DNA of 6,317 nucleotides from Lachnospiraceae bacterium UBA4317 (GTDB lineage Bacteria > Bacillota_A > Clostridia > Lachnospirales > Lachnospiraceae). Position 1 is the stretch's first letter. Each line of letters starts with the position of its first letter. The DNA is taken from contig DGUF01000069.1 in assembly GCA_002394525.1 (NCBI GenBank), forward strand, positions 1 to 6,317. Direction: 5' to 3'. The notes under the pieces were generated by a model that saw nothing but the letters and a program-made list of their open reading frames with translations, made no database searches and had not been told where the DNA came from. The position numbers and the translations under genes were made by a program. Of this stretch, positions 1 to 6,004 are shown piece by piece.

Positions 1-212
1 CCGTCACCGACTACCAGAAGCCCGAGGAGACCGGCCTGCCCAAGGCCAACGTCCTCTCCTATGTCCTTGAGGACGGCGCCAAGGTCATGGTCCGCCCCTC
101 CGGCACCGAGCCCAAGATCAAGGCCTACTACACCACCCTGGGCAAGGACCTCGCCGCCGCACGCGCGGAGAAGGACGCCCTCTCCGAGGCCATCCAGCCC
201 ATCTTTGAATAA
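1..212 (+). CDS. Phosphoglucomutase / phospho-sugar mutase, C-terminal end (partial at the left edge)
   Basis: This is the last 69 residues of an alpha-D-phosphohexomutase, read in the frame starting at base 3 and ending at TAA (210-212). The decisive motif is RPSGTEPKIK (about residues 37-46 of the fragment), the phosphate-binding loop of the fourth domain, where Arg, Ser, Gly and Thr hold the distal phosphate of the sugar. The preceding NVLSYVLEDGAKVMV strand and the following AYY and helical tail match PgcA-type phosphoglucomutases of Bacillota, cytosolic enzymes that interconvert glucose-1-phosphate and glucose-6-phosphate for glycogen and cell-envelope sugar synthesis. The catalytic serine and metal loop lie outside the window, so glucose versus mannose or glucosamine specificity cannot be settled. 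It converges with the minus-strand genes and shares terminator 332-376 with them. Confidence 0.9.
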   Translation, partial: VTDYQKPEETGLPKANVLSYVLEDGAKVMVRPSGTEPKIKAYYTTLGKDLAAARAEKDALSEAIQPIFE

Positions 213-214
213 TG

Positions 215-314
215 TGACAGGGGGACAGGCACTGTGTCACTTTAAAGTGCAGCGCCCATGACAGGGGGACAGGTACTGTGTCACAAAATAGTGCGGCGCC
301 CGTCTAAATGACAG
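215..314. repeat. Two tandem 43-nt repeats with palindromic ends, plus a fragment of a third
   Basis: Unit 1 spans 215-257 and unit 2 spans 259-301; I count 37 of 43 positions identical. Each unit has a 26-nt core (215-240, 259-284) that opens TGACAGGGGGACAGG and closes ACTGTGTCAC, so the ends can pair (TGACA with TGTCA; GTGACA with TGTCAC in unit 1). A 17-nt spacer ending GTGCRGCGCCC follows. The cores differ at one base (C/T). A third TGACAG at 309-314 starts another unit that degenerates at once. The array begins 2 nt after the mutase stop and has no open frame. The core resembles dispersed GC-rich palindromic repeats common in Clostridia, some associated with Y1-type transposases. That link is from memory, and no transposase is present here. 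Confidence 0.75.
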
Positions 315-331
315 TCCCATCCTATATCAGA

Positions 332-376
332 AAAAAACTCCCGCACCGGCCAGGCAGGCTGGTGCGGGAGTTTTTT
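332..376. terminator. Bidirectional intrinsic terminator
   Basis: A perfect 16-bp inverted repeat pairs 332-347 with 361-376 around a 13-nt loop. The GC-rich part CTCCCGCACC/GGTGCGGGAG is flanked by six A on one side and six T on the other, so it gives a hairpin plus U-tract on either strand. It lies 119 nt after the mutase stop on the plus strand and 5 nt beyond the stop of the MntP-like gene on the minus strand, so it can end both convergent transcripts. Confidence 0.95.
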
Positions 377-381
377 AATGG

Positions 382-960
382 TCAGAGCGGCAGCAGCTGA
401 AGTGCAATGCCCAGCAGACAGAGCATGCCGCCTCCAAGGGCATAGGCCTTGTCACTGGGCTCCACGCCCCAGTTCCGGCCGGTGATATAGCCGCCCACGG
501 CAAAGGCCGCGGAGATGATAAAGACCGCGCCGACCAGCAGGGGCAGGCGCAGACAGAGGATCCCGCAGGCAATGCCCGCAAAAAAGCCATGGACGCAGAG
601 GTGCAGGGCCAGAAGGACATCCGCCCGGATATCCACCTCTTCCATCCTGTGCTCCAGAAAGGTCTTTTTGCGGAAGGCCAGAAAGAGCATGCGGATCCCG
701 ATCGCCGCGAAGATGGCCCCCGCCAGGACGTGGATCCAGAAGGGACTGCGGTCCCTCTCCATCTCAAATCGGAGGATCCACCTGCCGATCCCGTATCCGG
801 CCAGGGAAGCGATCAGCTCCAGGCCGGCCCAGATCGAGGCCATGGCCGCGGTCCTGCCGTCAAAGCGGACCAGGTTGGCCCCCCTCTGGACCACGACCCC
901 GTAGATGCCCAGCGCGAGCGAGACGGAAATCAGTATGATAAAAAAAGTATGTGTATTCAT
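382..960 (-). CDS. MntP-like (DUF204) six-helix membrane protein lacking both signature aspartates
   Basis: The protein has 192 residues from ATG 960, close to the roughly 190 usual for MntP manganese exporters. Six hydrophobic segments fall near residues 5-24, 37-59, 73-96, 112-136, 138-160 and 170-190, as two three-helix halves. By eye it follows E. coli MntP: GRT before helix 2, Glu48 in helix 2, GYGIG at its end, IGIRMLFLAFR at the end of helix 3, and ALGGGMLCLLGIALQ in helix 6. However, the aspartates expected in helix 1 and helix 4 (MntP Asp16 and Asp118) are Gly18 and Gly125. Manganese transport is therefore uncertain; I call the fold, not the activity. A GTG at 984 in the same frame overlaps the upstream stop by 4 nt (GTGA) behind GGAAGAAG and would add eight residues. 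I prefer ATG 960 because it fits the family's N-terminus, although its ribosome site (AGGTT) is weak. Either start implies translation coupled to the large repeat protein. Confidence 0.75.
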   Translation of the reverse strand: MNTHTFFIILISVSLALGIYGVVVQRGANLVRFDGRTAAMASIWAGLELIASLAGYGIGRWILRFEMERDRSPFWIHVLAGAIFAAIGIRMLFLAFRKKTFLEHRMEEVDIRADVLLALHLCVHGFFAGIACGILCLRLPLLVGAVFIISAAFAVGGYITGRNWGVEPSDKAYALGGGMLCLLGIALQLLPL

Positions 961-980
961 TGTACAACCTGCAAGATTTT

Positions 981-3900
981 TCACTCTTCTTCCGTCTCGA
1001 TGCTGTCGGTCTTGATGATAAAGCGGACATTGTTGTCCTCATTGTCAAGCGCTCCGCTGAAGGTCTTGTAGGTCCCGGCGGCGTCCTTGATCTCCATCAG
1101 GCTGTCATCGAGGGACTTGATATTGGTCCTGTAGATGTCCGCCAGCTTGCGGATTCCTTCGTCGCGGAAGCGGAGCACGCCGTCGTTGAGCTCAACGCAG
1201 CCGTCCAGCATCTCCTGCATGCCGTCCACGAACTCGCCGACGCCATCCACCAGCTGGCCCGTGCCGTCCTTGAGCTTGGGAGAATTCTTGCTGAGCTCAT
1301 GCGTTCCGTTCGCCAGGGTCTTTGATCCCTTGGCGATCTCCTCCGCGCCCAGCATATATTTCTTCAGTCCGTCATCCAGGGTCGAGATACCCTTTCCGGC
1401 TTCCGATGTGCCAGCCGCCAGGGTCTTTGCCCCGTCAGCCAGGCTGCCGGCCCCCTTGTTGAGGTCCGCGGAACTGGAGCTCAGCTTCGCGGTCCCCTCA
1501 GCCAGGGTATCCGCGCCTCCGCTCACCTTGTCCGCGCCGTCCAGATAATCGCTGACACCGTCCGAGAGCTTGCCCACGCCGCCCTTGGCAGCTTTGGCTC
1601 CCTTCGCCAGGTCGTCGGCACCCTTGCCGATCGTGGCCGTGCCCTCTGTATACTTCTGGATGCCGCCCTGCAGCTGGACCGAGCCGGCATCCGCCTCGCT
1701 GATCCCCTTGGAGATTTTGGCCGCGCCGTCCTGCAGCTGGGAGAATCCGCCGCTGAGGACCTCATTGTTGGACTTGAGCTTGGCCAGGACTGAGGCCAGA
1801 CCGGGGTTTTCCTCGCTCCCTTCGTAGAGGGAGGCGTAGAGCTGATCGACGCCGCCGCTGACCTGCCTGGAGCCCGCCGCGACGGAGCTTCCGGCTTTCT
1901 TCAGCTCTTCCATATCTCCGCCGGCCGAATCCAGGGCGCCGTCCAGCTGGTCAAGGCCTCCGTGGACCTTCTCTGCCCCCTCCTTGAGAGAGCTGATCCC
2001 ATCTTTCCCCTGTTCAAGTTTTTCTCCGGCTTCCCTGATCTTTGAAGCGGCGGATCCGATCTTTCCGGCATCCCCGCCGAGTTTTTCGGCGTCCTCCTCC
2101 AGCTTTTCTTTTGCAGAGGACAGGTCCCCGGTCGACAGGTCTTCCGCGGCATCCGCGGCGGACTTGAAGCCATCGGCGGCTGTCTTCACAGCCCCCGCCT
2201 TGTCAGAGGCAGTCTTTGCCTTTTCGCTCACTGTTCCGGCTTTGTCGGAGAGGTCACCGGCTGCCGAGGCCAGGGAATCTCCCGCCTCCTTGAGCTTTGT
2301 GCCGGCTTTTTCCGCATCCTCCTTGGCGCCGTCCAGCTTGTCTTTGGCCGCGTCGACCTTGCTGTCGACGCCGCTCTTTGCGCTGTCGATCTTGTCATCC
2401 AGCTTGCCCAGGGCGTCATTCTGGCCGCCGATCTTGTCGTTGGCGGACTCGATCCTGCTCTTCGCCTCGCCCAGCTTGTTGTTGGCCTTATCCAGGGAGT
2501 CCTTTACATCGGACACGGCTTCCTTCGCCTGGTCCTTTGCCTCCTCCGCGGCTGCATGGGCAATCTTGCTGATCTCACCGTCGCTGAGCTTGTCTCCCGC
2601 CGCGTCCTTGACCGCGTCCTTGATCGCGCCCTCGTCGATGCTGACGTCTCCGGAGGCCTCCTCCTTGTCAAGGCCGTCCGTATCGATCTTGTCGATGCTG
2701 TCCGGGACCGCCTCCTTGAACTTGTCGGCCGCCACGCTGATCTCCTCGACCGCGTCTTTGGCCTCTTTGACGGAGGAAGCGGCACTGTCCGCCTGCTTTT
2801 TGGCCTCATCGCCGGTTCCGGCCGCGTCTTTTTCTGCCTTGTCCGCGGCCGTCTTCATGGAGGAGGCAGCGTCCTTCGCCTCGCCTGCAGCCTTTTTGGC
2901 TTCATCGGCCTTGCTGATCAGGTCGTCCGCCTTGTCCGCGGCCTTTTTGATCGTGTCCTTTGCGGACTTCGCATCGTCGATGAAGTCACCTGCAGCGCCG
3001 GCAGCGCTCTCCGCGTGCTCCTTCGCCTGATCCGCCTGACCTTTGGCTTCGCCGGCCGCTTTGGCAACGGCTTCGATCCCGCCGCTGACCGCGTCCACGC
3101 TGGAGGAGAGTCCCTTCAGGCCCTCTTCGACCTGCCCGGCCCCGTCCTTCAGTTCACCGACACTTTCCTTTACGGAACCGACCCTGCCGATCAGCTCATT
3201 GACTCCGTCCACGTAGGCCGGCGCGCCCTTTTCGTCGTCCGCCAGGGCAGCAGCGCCGTCTTTGAGCTGCTTTGCGCCCTCCTTTGCGCCGGCCAGTCCG
3301 TCGCTCGCGGAGGCGACCGCCCCCGTGTAGATATCCAGGCTGGAGCCGAAGGCCGACATGCCCTTCTCCAGGGTCTCGGCGCCGGTCCCCAGGGTCTTCA
3401 TGCCGGCGGACAAAGAGGATATCCCCTGATTCAGAAATTCATTGTTTTTATTGAGCTCCGCAGCTCCCGCCGAGAGGTCCGAGGCCCCCTTGGCCAGGTC
3501 GCCCGCTCCGCCGGACAGGTCCGAGAAGCCGTCCCGGATATCCTTGTTATTGCCGGTCAGGTCTCCGGCTCCTTTGGCCAGGTCCTGCGCGCCCTGGTTC
3601 ACCTTGTCCGCGCCGCCGGTATAGTCCTGCACGCCCTTTGCCAGGGCGCCGGCCCCGGTCTCCAGCTGCTTCGCGCCGTCGTCCAGCGCCTTCGCGCCGT
3701 CCGCCAGCTTCTTCATGCCGCCGCTGAGGGTCTCATTGTTGTCGGTCAGGGTCTTCGCGCCTTTGGCCAGGGCCTGAGCGCCGTCATCGACCTTGTCCAC
3801 GCCGTCCGTATACTCCCCGACCCCGTCTGCCAGCTCCTTTACGCCGTCGTAGAGCTCGTCGGTGCCGTCCTTTGCCTCCTGAACGCCGTCCACCAGCTCC

Positions 3901-4997
3901 TGGGTGCCGTCGGTCAGTTCATCGCCCTTGTCCTCGACGTCCACAACTGCCTCATCCATATCCGTGAAGGCATCCTTGTGGTCCTCGTCGAAGTCCGCCT
4001 CGTCCTCCTCATCCATTTCAAAGAGGTTGGAGAAGACCATGGTCAGGCAGGTGCTCATCTTGAAATTGGTCGCGTCCATGGTGACCTCGACGCTGCCGGG
4101 GATGTCCAGGTCATCGATCCGGTTCTTGGCGTCCTCCCGGTCCAGGCTGTCGGCCTCCTTTTCGGCGTCTGTCTTGTCCTCGTCCAGTTCCATGCCACCG
4201 GCCTTGTCGATGATCTCCTTGGACTGGCCGCGGACCGTCTTCAGACTGTCCTCCAGGCCCGGGAAGGCCATGCCGACGATCATGGTGTTCTTGCCCTCGG
4301 TGACGACCGACCCGTTGTCGACCTTGATGTTTTTGGCCGTATCATTGGAAAAGGCCATGCCTGTGACCGCTGCGAAGGGGACATAGACATCCTTGTACTT
4401 CACATTGTTGGTGTAGTCGATGCGGATCTTTACCTTTCCGCTCTTACCGGCCAGCTGGTCCGCGGCGATTTCCTTGCCGTCCAGGTAATAGGTGATCTTT
4501 TCCGAGACGGGAGGCTGGCGGCTGGTCTTGCCCTGATAGTAGATGTCATTTCCGCCGGCATTCCAGACGATGCCGTCGCTGTTCTTGTCAAAGGTCTCGT
4601 CGCCCTTGACATTCTCGATATCCTGCAGGTCGGAATAGTCCTCCAGCTTGTCCTTCCCCTCCGGGTTTTTGAGCCAGTTGGAGACCGTGATATCTCTCTG
4701 GGTCCCGTAGGCATCCGTAAAGACATAGACCGTCTCCTCCTTGGAGGCCCCCGTCGAGATCTTCCCCACGGTGTCCGCGATCGCCTTTTCCAGCGCGTCC
4801 GATTCGTCCTCTGCCGCGGCGCCCGGAGCTGTCTCCGGCCCCTCTGTCCCTCTCAGATCCAGGGCCGCCCCGGACCGGGGGCTCCCCCATGCCAGCGAAG
4901 CTGCGCGCTCGGCCGCCAGCGATGTCACCGCCGTCGTGTTTGTGCCGGCCAGGACCGCGACCGTCAGCATCAGTGCCAGAAACTGCTTTCTCTTCAT
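981..4997 (-). CDS. Giant exported Leu-x-x-Gly heptad-repeat protein with central Ala-rich coiled coil (YhgE/Pip-like repeats)
   Basis: The product has 1338 residues. The ATG at 4997 was chosen because AAGAGG and GGAG lie just upstream and a signal peptide follows at once (MKRK, hydrophobic 6-18, likely cleavage near Ala28-Ala29). The frame stays open to 5402, but that stretch looks non-coding. In order: a disordered linker (about 45-85); a beta-rich head (about 86-325) with VYVFTDAYGTQ, YYLDGKEI, GKSGKVKIRIDYTNN and VGMAFPGLEDSL; a very acidic hinge (328-360); LxxG block I (358-588); transition; Ala/Lys/Asp/Glu coiled coil (645-1000); LxxG block II (1071-1273); and a tail with TFSGALDNEDNNVRFIIKTD. 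The repeats are the xxxLxxG heptads known from YhgE/Pip and some MMPL-linked envelope proteins. No C-terminal membrane helix, LPxTG motif or enzymatic motif is seen. The only cysteines are C317 and C1267. An extended extracellular rod or spacer is inferred; the ligand is unknown. From memory, related proteins are much shorter. Confidence 0.85.
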   Translation of the reverse strand: MKRKQFLALMLTVAVLAGTNTTAVTSLAAERAASLAWGSPRSGAALDLRGTEGPETAPGAAAEDESDALEKAIADTVGKISTGASKEETVYVFTDAYGTQRDITVSNWLKNPEGKDKLEDYSDLQDIENVKGDETFDKNSDGIVWNAGGNDIYYQGKTSRQPPVSEKITYYLDGKEIAADQLAGKSGKVKIRIDYTNNVKYKDVYVPFAAVTGMAFSNDTAKNIKVDNGSVVTEGKNTMIVGMAFPGLEDSLKTVRGQSKEIIDKAGGMELDEDKTDAEKEADSLDREDAKNRIDDLDIPGSVEVTMDATNFKMSTCLTMVFSNLFEMDEEDEADFDEDHKDAFTDMDEAVVDVEDKGDELTDGTQELVDGVQEAKDGTDELYDGVKELADGVGEYTDGVDKVDDGAQALAKGAKTLTDNNETLSGGMKKLADGAKALDDGAKQLETGAGALAKGVQDYTGGADKVNQGAQDLAKGAGDLTGNNKDIRDGFSDLSGGAGDLAKGASDLSAGAAELNKNNEFLNQGISSLSAGMKTLGTGAETLEKGMSAFGSSLDIYTGAVASASDGLAGAKEGAKQLKDGAAALADDEKGAPAYVDGVNELIGRVGSVKESVGELKDGAGQVEEGLKGLSSSVDAVSGGIEAVAKAAGEAKGQADQAKEHAESAAGAAGDFIDDAKSAKDTIKKAADKADDLISKADEAKKAAGEAKDAASSMKTAADKAEKDAAGTGDEAKKQADSAASSVKEAKDAVEEISVAADKFKEAVPDSIDKIDTDGLDKEEASGDVSIDEGAIKDAVKDAAGDKLSDGEISKIAHAAAEEAKDQAKEAVSDVKDSLDKANNKLGEAKSRIESANDKIGGQNDALGKLDDKIDSAKSGVDSKVDAAKDKLDGAKEDAEKAGTKLKEAGDSLASAAGDLSDKAGTVSEKAKTASDKAGAVKTAADGFKSAADAAEDLSTGDLSSAKEKLEEDAEKLGGDAGKIGSAASKIREAGEKLEQGKDGISSLKEGAEKVHGGLDQLDGALDSAGGDMEELKKAGSSVAAGSRQVSGGVDQLYASLYEGSEENPGLASVLAKLKSNNEVLSGGFSQLQDGAAKISKGISEADAGSVQLQGGIQKYTEGTATIGKGADDLAKGAKAAKGGVGKLSDGVSDYLDGADKVSGGADTLAEGTAKLSSSSADLNKGAGSLADGAKTLAAGTSEAGKGISTLDDGLKKYMLGAEEIAKGSKTLANGTHELSKNSPKLKDGTGQLVDGVGEFVDGMQEMLDGCVELNDGVLRFRDEGIRKLADIYRTNIKSLDDSLMEIKDAAGTYKTFSGALDNEDNNVRFIIKTDSIETEEE
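1179..1787 (-). repeat. LxxG heptad block II (29 uninterrupted heptads, residues 1071-1273)
   Basis: This is a coding repeat with a 21-nt period. Small residues, almost always Gly, recur every seventh position from residue 1077 to 1273, with a hydrophobic residue (usually Leu) three before. The seventh position is not Gly at N1077, S1175 and N1238. Tyr-led modules start at 1116, 1151 and 1214 (YTEG, YLDGADKV, YMLG), spaced 5 and 9 heptads apart. The block is followed directly by the conserved-looking C-terminal tail. Confidence 0.85.
1998..3065 (-). repeat. Central Ala/Lys/Asp/Glu-rich coiled-coil segment (residues 645-1000)
   Basis: About 355 residues dominated by Ala, Lys, Asp, Glu and Ser, in patterns such as AKDAASSMKTAADKAEKDA and DKIDSAKSGVDSKVDAAKD. 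There is no proline except at P765, and almost no aromatics. Leu-x-x-Gly spacing is lost here, and the pattern suggests long amphipathic helices. A less repetitive island near 762-815 (VPDSIDKIDTDGLDKEEASG to KLSDGEISKIAHAAAEEAK) could be a hinge that splits the coil in two. Composition is similar to LEA-like or tropomyosin-like helices, but I see no homology to a named domain. Confidence 0.7.
3234..3926 (-). repeat. LxxG heptad block I (33 uninterrupted heptads, residues 358-588)
   Basis: Gly occupies every seventh position from 364 with Leu, Val, Tyr or Ile three earlier (LTDG, LVDG, LADG, YTDG). The exceptions are N420, N483 and N518, each followed by a second Asn, then S553, A560 and D588 as the block decays. 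Tyr-led modules begin at 396 (YTDGVDKVDDGAQALAKG), 459 (YTGGADKVNQGAQDLAKG) and 557. All spacings are whole numbers of heptads. Confidence 0.85.
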
Positions 4998-5051
4998 CTT
5001 CTCCGACCTCTTCTTTCTTTTATATCCTCTTCTATCAGCGCTCCCCTGCAG

Positions 5052-5096
5052 GCCTTCCGCAAAAAAAGGCATCCGCAGAGCTTCGCTCGATCGAAG
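5052..5096 (-). other. Two small hairpins in the leader of the repeat-protein gene
   Basis: On the minus strand CTTCG pairs with CGAAG around a 6-nt loop (5081-5096), and further downstream GCCTT pairs with AAGGC around a 9-nt loop (5052-5070). Both stems are only 5 bp. They lie between the terminator-like hairpin at 5109-5139 and the ribosome site, so they could be part of a structured leader, or chance. Confidence 0.3.
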
Positions 5097-5108
5097 GATC
5101 TCTTTTTT

Positions 5109-5139
5109 AAAAAACACCCGCCGCCCGCGCAGCGGAGGT
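5109..5139 (-). terminator. Terminator-like hairpin in the 5' leader of the repeat-protein gene (possible attenuator)
   Basis: On the minus strand ACCTCCGC (5139-5132) pairs with GCGG-C-GGGT (5124-5116), giving 8 bp with one bulged C and one T-G pair around a 7-nt loop. One G and then six T (5114-5109) follow. It lies 227 nt past the TetR stop and 112 nt before the repeat-protein ATG. It may end the TetR transcript. However, the best promoter seen for the repeat protein (-10 at 5161-5166) is upstream of it, so transcripts would meet it in the first 50 nt, as in attenuation. Confidence 0.45.
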
Positions 5140-5160
5140 CTTCTGCTTTCCGCGGTCTCT

Positions 5161-5190
5161 ATAATAAAAAAAGCGGACCGGATATGAAAA
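5161..5190 (-). promoter_or_regulatory. Candidate sigma-A promoter for the repeat-protein gene
   Basis: Read on the minus strand: -35 TTTTCA (5190-5185), 18-bp spacer, -10 TATTAT (5166-5161), predicting a start near 5154 and a leader of about 155 nt. The -35 is a weak match; the -10 is good and lies in an AT-rich island inside GC-rich DNA. The -35 falls inside inverted repeat 5180-5195. Confidence 0.4.
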
Positions 5191-5195
5191 TATCC
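5180..5195. promoter_or_regulatory. Inverted repeat over the -35 of the repeat-protein promoter (candidate operator)
   Basis: GGATAT and ATATCC form 6-bp perfect arms around TTTC (minus strand). The dyad covers the proposed -35 box, a position from which a bound repressor would block RNA polymerase. It contains ATTTTCAT, also present in the palindrome at the TetR promoter (6101-6119), which makes the TetR protein the first candidate to bind both. The binding is inference. Confidence 0.35.
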
Positions 5196-5221
5196 AATCC
5201 ACTTTCCATGTTTCATGTCCA

Positions 5222-5245
5222 TATACAAATCTCTGTTTTTGTATA
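5222..5245. repeat. Perfect dyad TATACAAA-N8-TTTGTATA upstream of the repeat-protein promoter
   Basis: Eight-base arms (5222-5229 and 5238-5245) are perfect complements around an 8-nt spacer. It lies about 32 nt upstream of the proposed -35 box, in the gap between the TetR gene and the repeat-protein gene. There is no T-tract for a terminator reading. Arm length and spacing suit a regulator binding as a dimer, but its half-site differs from the ATTTTCAT element. Confidence 0.4.
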
Positions 5246-5365
5246 CCGGGCCTTCCATCGTCAGTGCACACAGTTCCTTAAGAGCTGTAACCACTTCAGG
5301 CTGTGAATAGAAGCGGTGCTGCGGTCCACGCCCTGCCTGGGTCTGAGCTGTAAGAAAATGGTCCC

Positions 5366-5941
5366 TCAGATATGGCCATCGGGTTCGTCCAGTACGTCCC
5401 ACATGGACCGGGTCGTGATGAATTCAAAGATCAGGGCCATCTCCTCGGCCGGGATCTCCATGCCGTTCCTGATCCATTCCAGCAGGATATAGCTCATGGA
5501 GTTGCCATAATACCTGGCCAGATTCTCCGCCGTCATCCAGGCGTGCTCTCCGCTTGCGTTTTTGATCCCGCGCTCGAGAAAAATATCCAGGAGCAGGCTC
5601 CTGGCGCTCTCGGTCACGATCTCCGAAAAGGAATTCTGCCCTTCGATCCGCGCCGCCTTCATATAAAAGTCCCGGTCCCTGAGCAGGTTGTTGAAGATCA
5701 GGATCAGGGTCTCCCTGTACATACGGTTGGAGATCAGAATCCTCACCGGATCCAGGATCTCGCGGCGCACGATCCAGGCCAGCAGATCATATTTATCCTG
5801 AAAATGATTGTAAAATGTCACCCTGATCACGCCCGCGCCGTCCGCGATCTGTTTGATCGTGATCTTTTCAAAAGGGTTGCTGATGACGAGCTTTTTCAGG
5901 CTTCGCGCAAGGGCCTTTTCAATATCTCTTTTGTCCTCCAA
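5366..5941 (-). CDS. TetR/AcrR-family transcriptional regulator (DhaS-like C-terminal type)
   Basis: The product has 191 residues from a TTG at 5941. That start is preferred because GGAGG lies 9 nt upstream; another in-frame TTG at 5950 touches the GGAGG directly, and no ATG occurs until deep in the protein. The N-terminal TetR DNA-binding domain covers about residues 5-55, with the helix-turn-helix at ITIKQIADGAGVIRVTFYNHF (residues 27-47), followed by DKYDLL, the standard exit into helix 4. The remaining helices (60-190) form the ligand/dimer domain. Aromatic and charged stretches such as RDRDFYMKAARIEG and YYGNSMSYILLEWIRNGM resemble the DhaS-like C-terminal group common in Bacillota; the ligand is unknown. 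It sits between a palindromic promoter region and the repeat-protein gene on the same strand, which suggests control of itself and of that gene. Ile-Arg at residues 39-40 replaces the more usual Ser-x in the recognition helix. Confidence 0.88.
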   Translation of the reverse strand: MEDKRDIEKALARSLKKLVISNPFEKITIKQIADGAGVIRVTFYNHFQDKYDLLAWIVRREILDPVRILISNRMYRETLILIFNNLLRDRDFYMKAARIEGQNSFSEIVTESARSLLLDIFLERGIKNASGEHAWMTAENLARYYGNSMSYILLEWIRNGMEIPAEEMALIFEFITTRSMWDVLDEPDGHI

Positions 5942-5950
5942 GCAATACAA

Positions 5951-5955
5951 CCTCC
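5951..5955 (-). promoter_or_regulatory. Ribosome binding site that decides the TetR start
   Basis: GGAGG on the minus strand, 9 nt before TTG 5941 and 0 nt before TTG 5950. The spacing favours the downstream TTG and shortens the protein by three residues compared with the longest reading. Confidence 0.6.
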
Positions 5956-6004
5956 ATATGCGGAGCCGTCACATAGTTCTCCGTGATCTGCAAAAGTGCT
6001 CTCA

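Noticed and set aside
215..314. CRISPR array
   Set aside because: There are only two full units separated by one base, with near-identical content throughout, so there are no unique spacers.
375..767. A minus-strand frame of 130 codons within the MntP-like gene
   Set aside because: It overlaps a well-supported membrane protein in another frame and is Arg/Ser/Pro/Trp-rich without domain features.
382..960. Naming the membrane protein mntP
   Set aside because: Both aspartates considered characteristic are glycine, so the symbol would imply an activity the sequence does not support.
1984..3030. A 348-codon plus-strand frame rich in Ser/Ala/Leu
   Set aside because: It is antisense to the Ala/Lys/Asp coiled coil. 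The composition follows from the complementary codons, and there is no initiation signal.
2556..5306. A 916-codon open frame on the plus strand opposite the repeat protein
   Set aside because: It is a shadow of GC-rich, repeat-biased codons. It has no good ribosome site or domain, runs through a non-coding gap, and its Val/Leu/Arg-rich repetitive content mirrors the antisense of Asp/Ala/Gly codons.
4998..5402. In-frame extension of the repeat protein upstream to an ATG at 5402 (135 more codons)
   Set aside because: The stretch overlaps the TetR end and contains the promoter, dyads and terminator-like hairpin. A clean signal peptide and good ribosome site occur at ATG 4997. It would also place the signal peptide inside the chain.
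5372..5986. A 204-codon plus-strand frame opposite the TetR gene
   Set aside because: The minus-strand frame has an unmistakable TetR helix-turn-helix; the plus-strand frame is its shadow.
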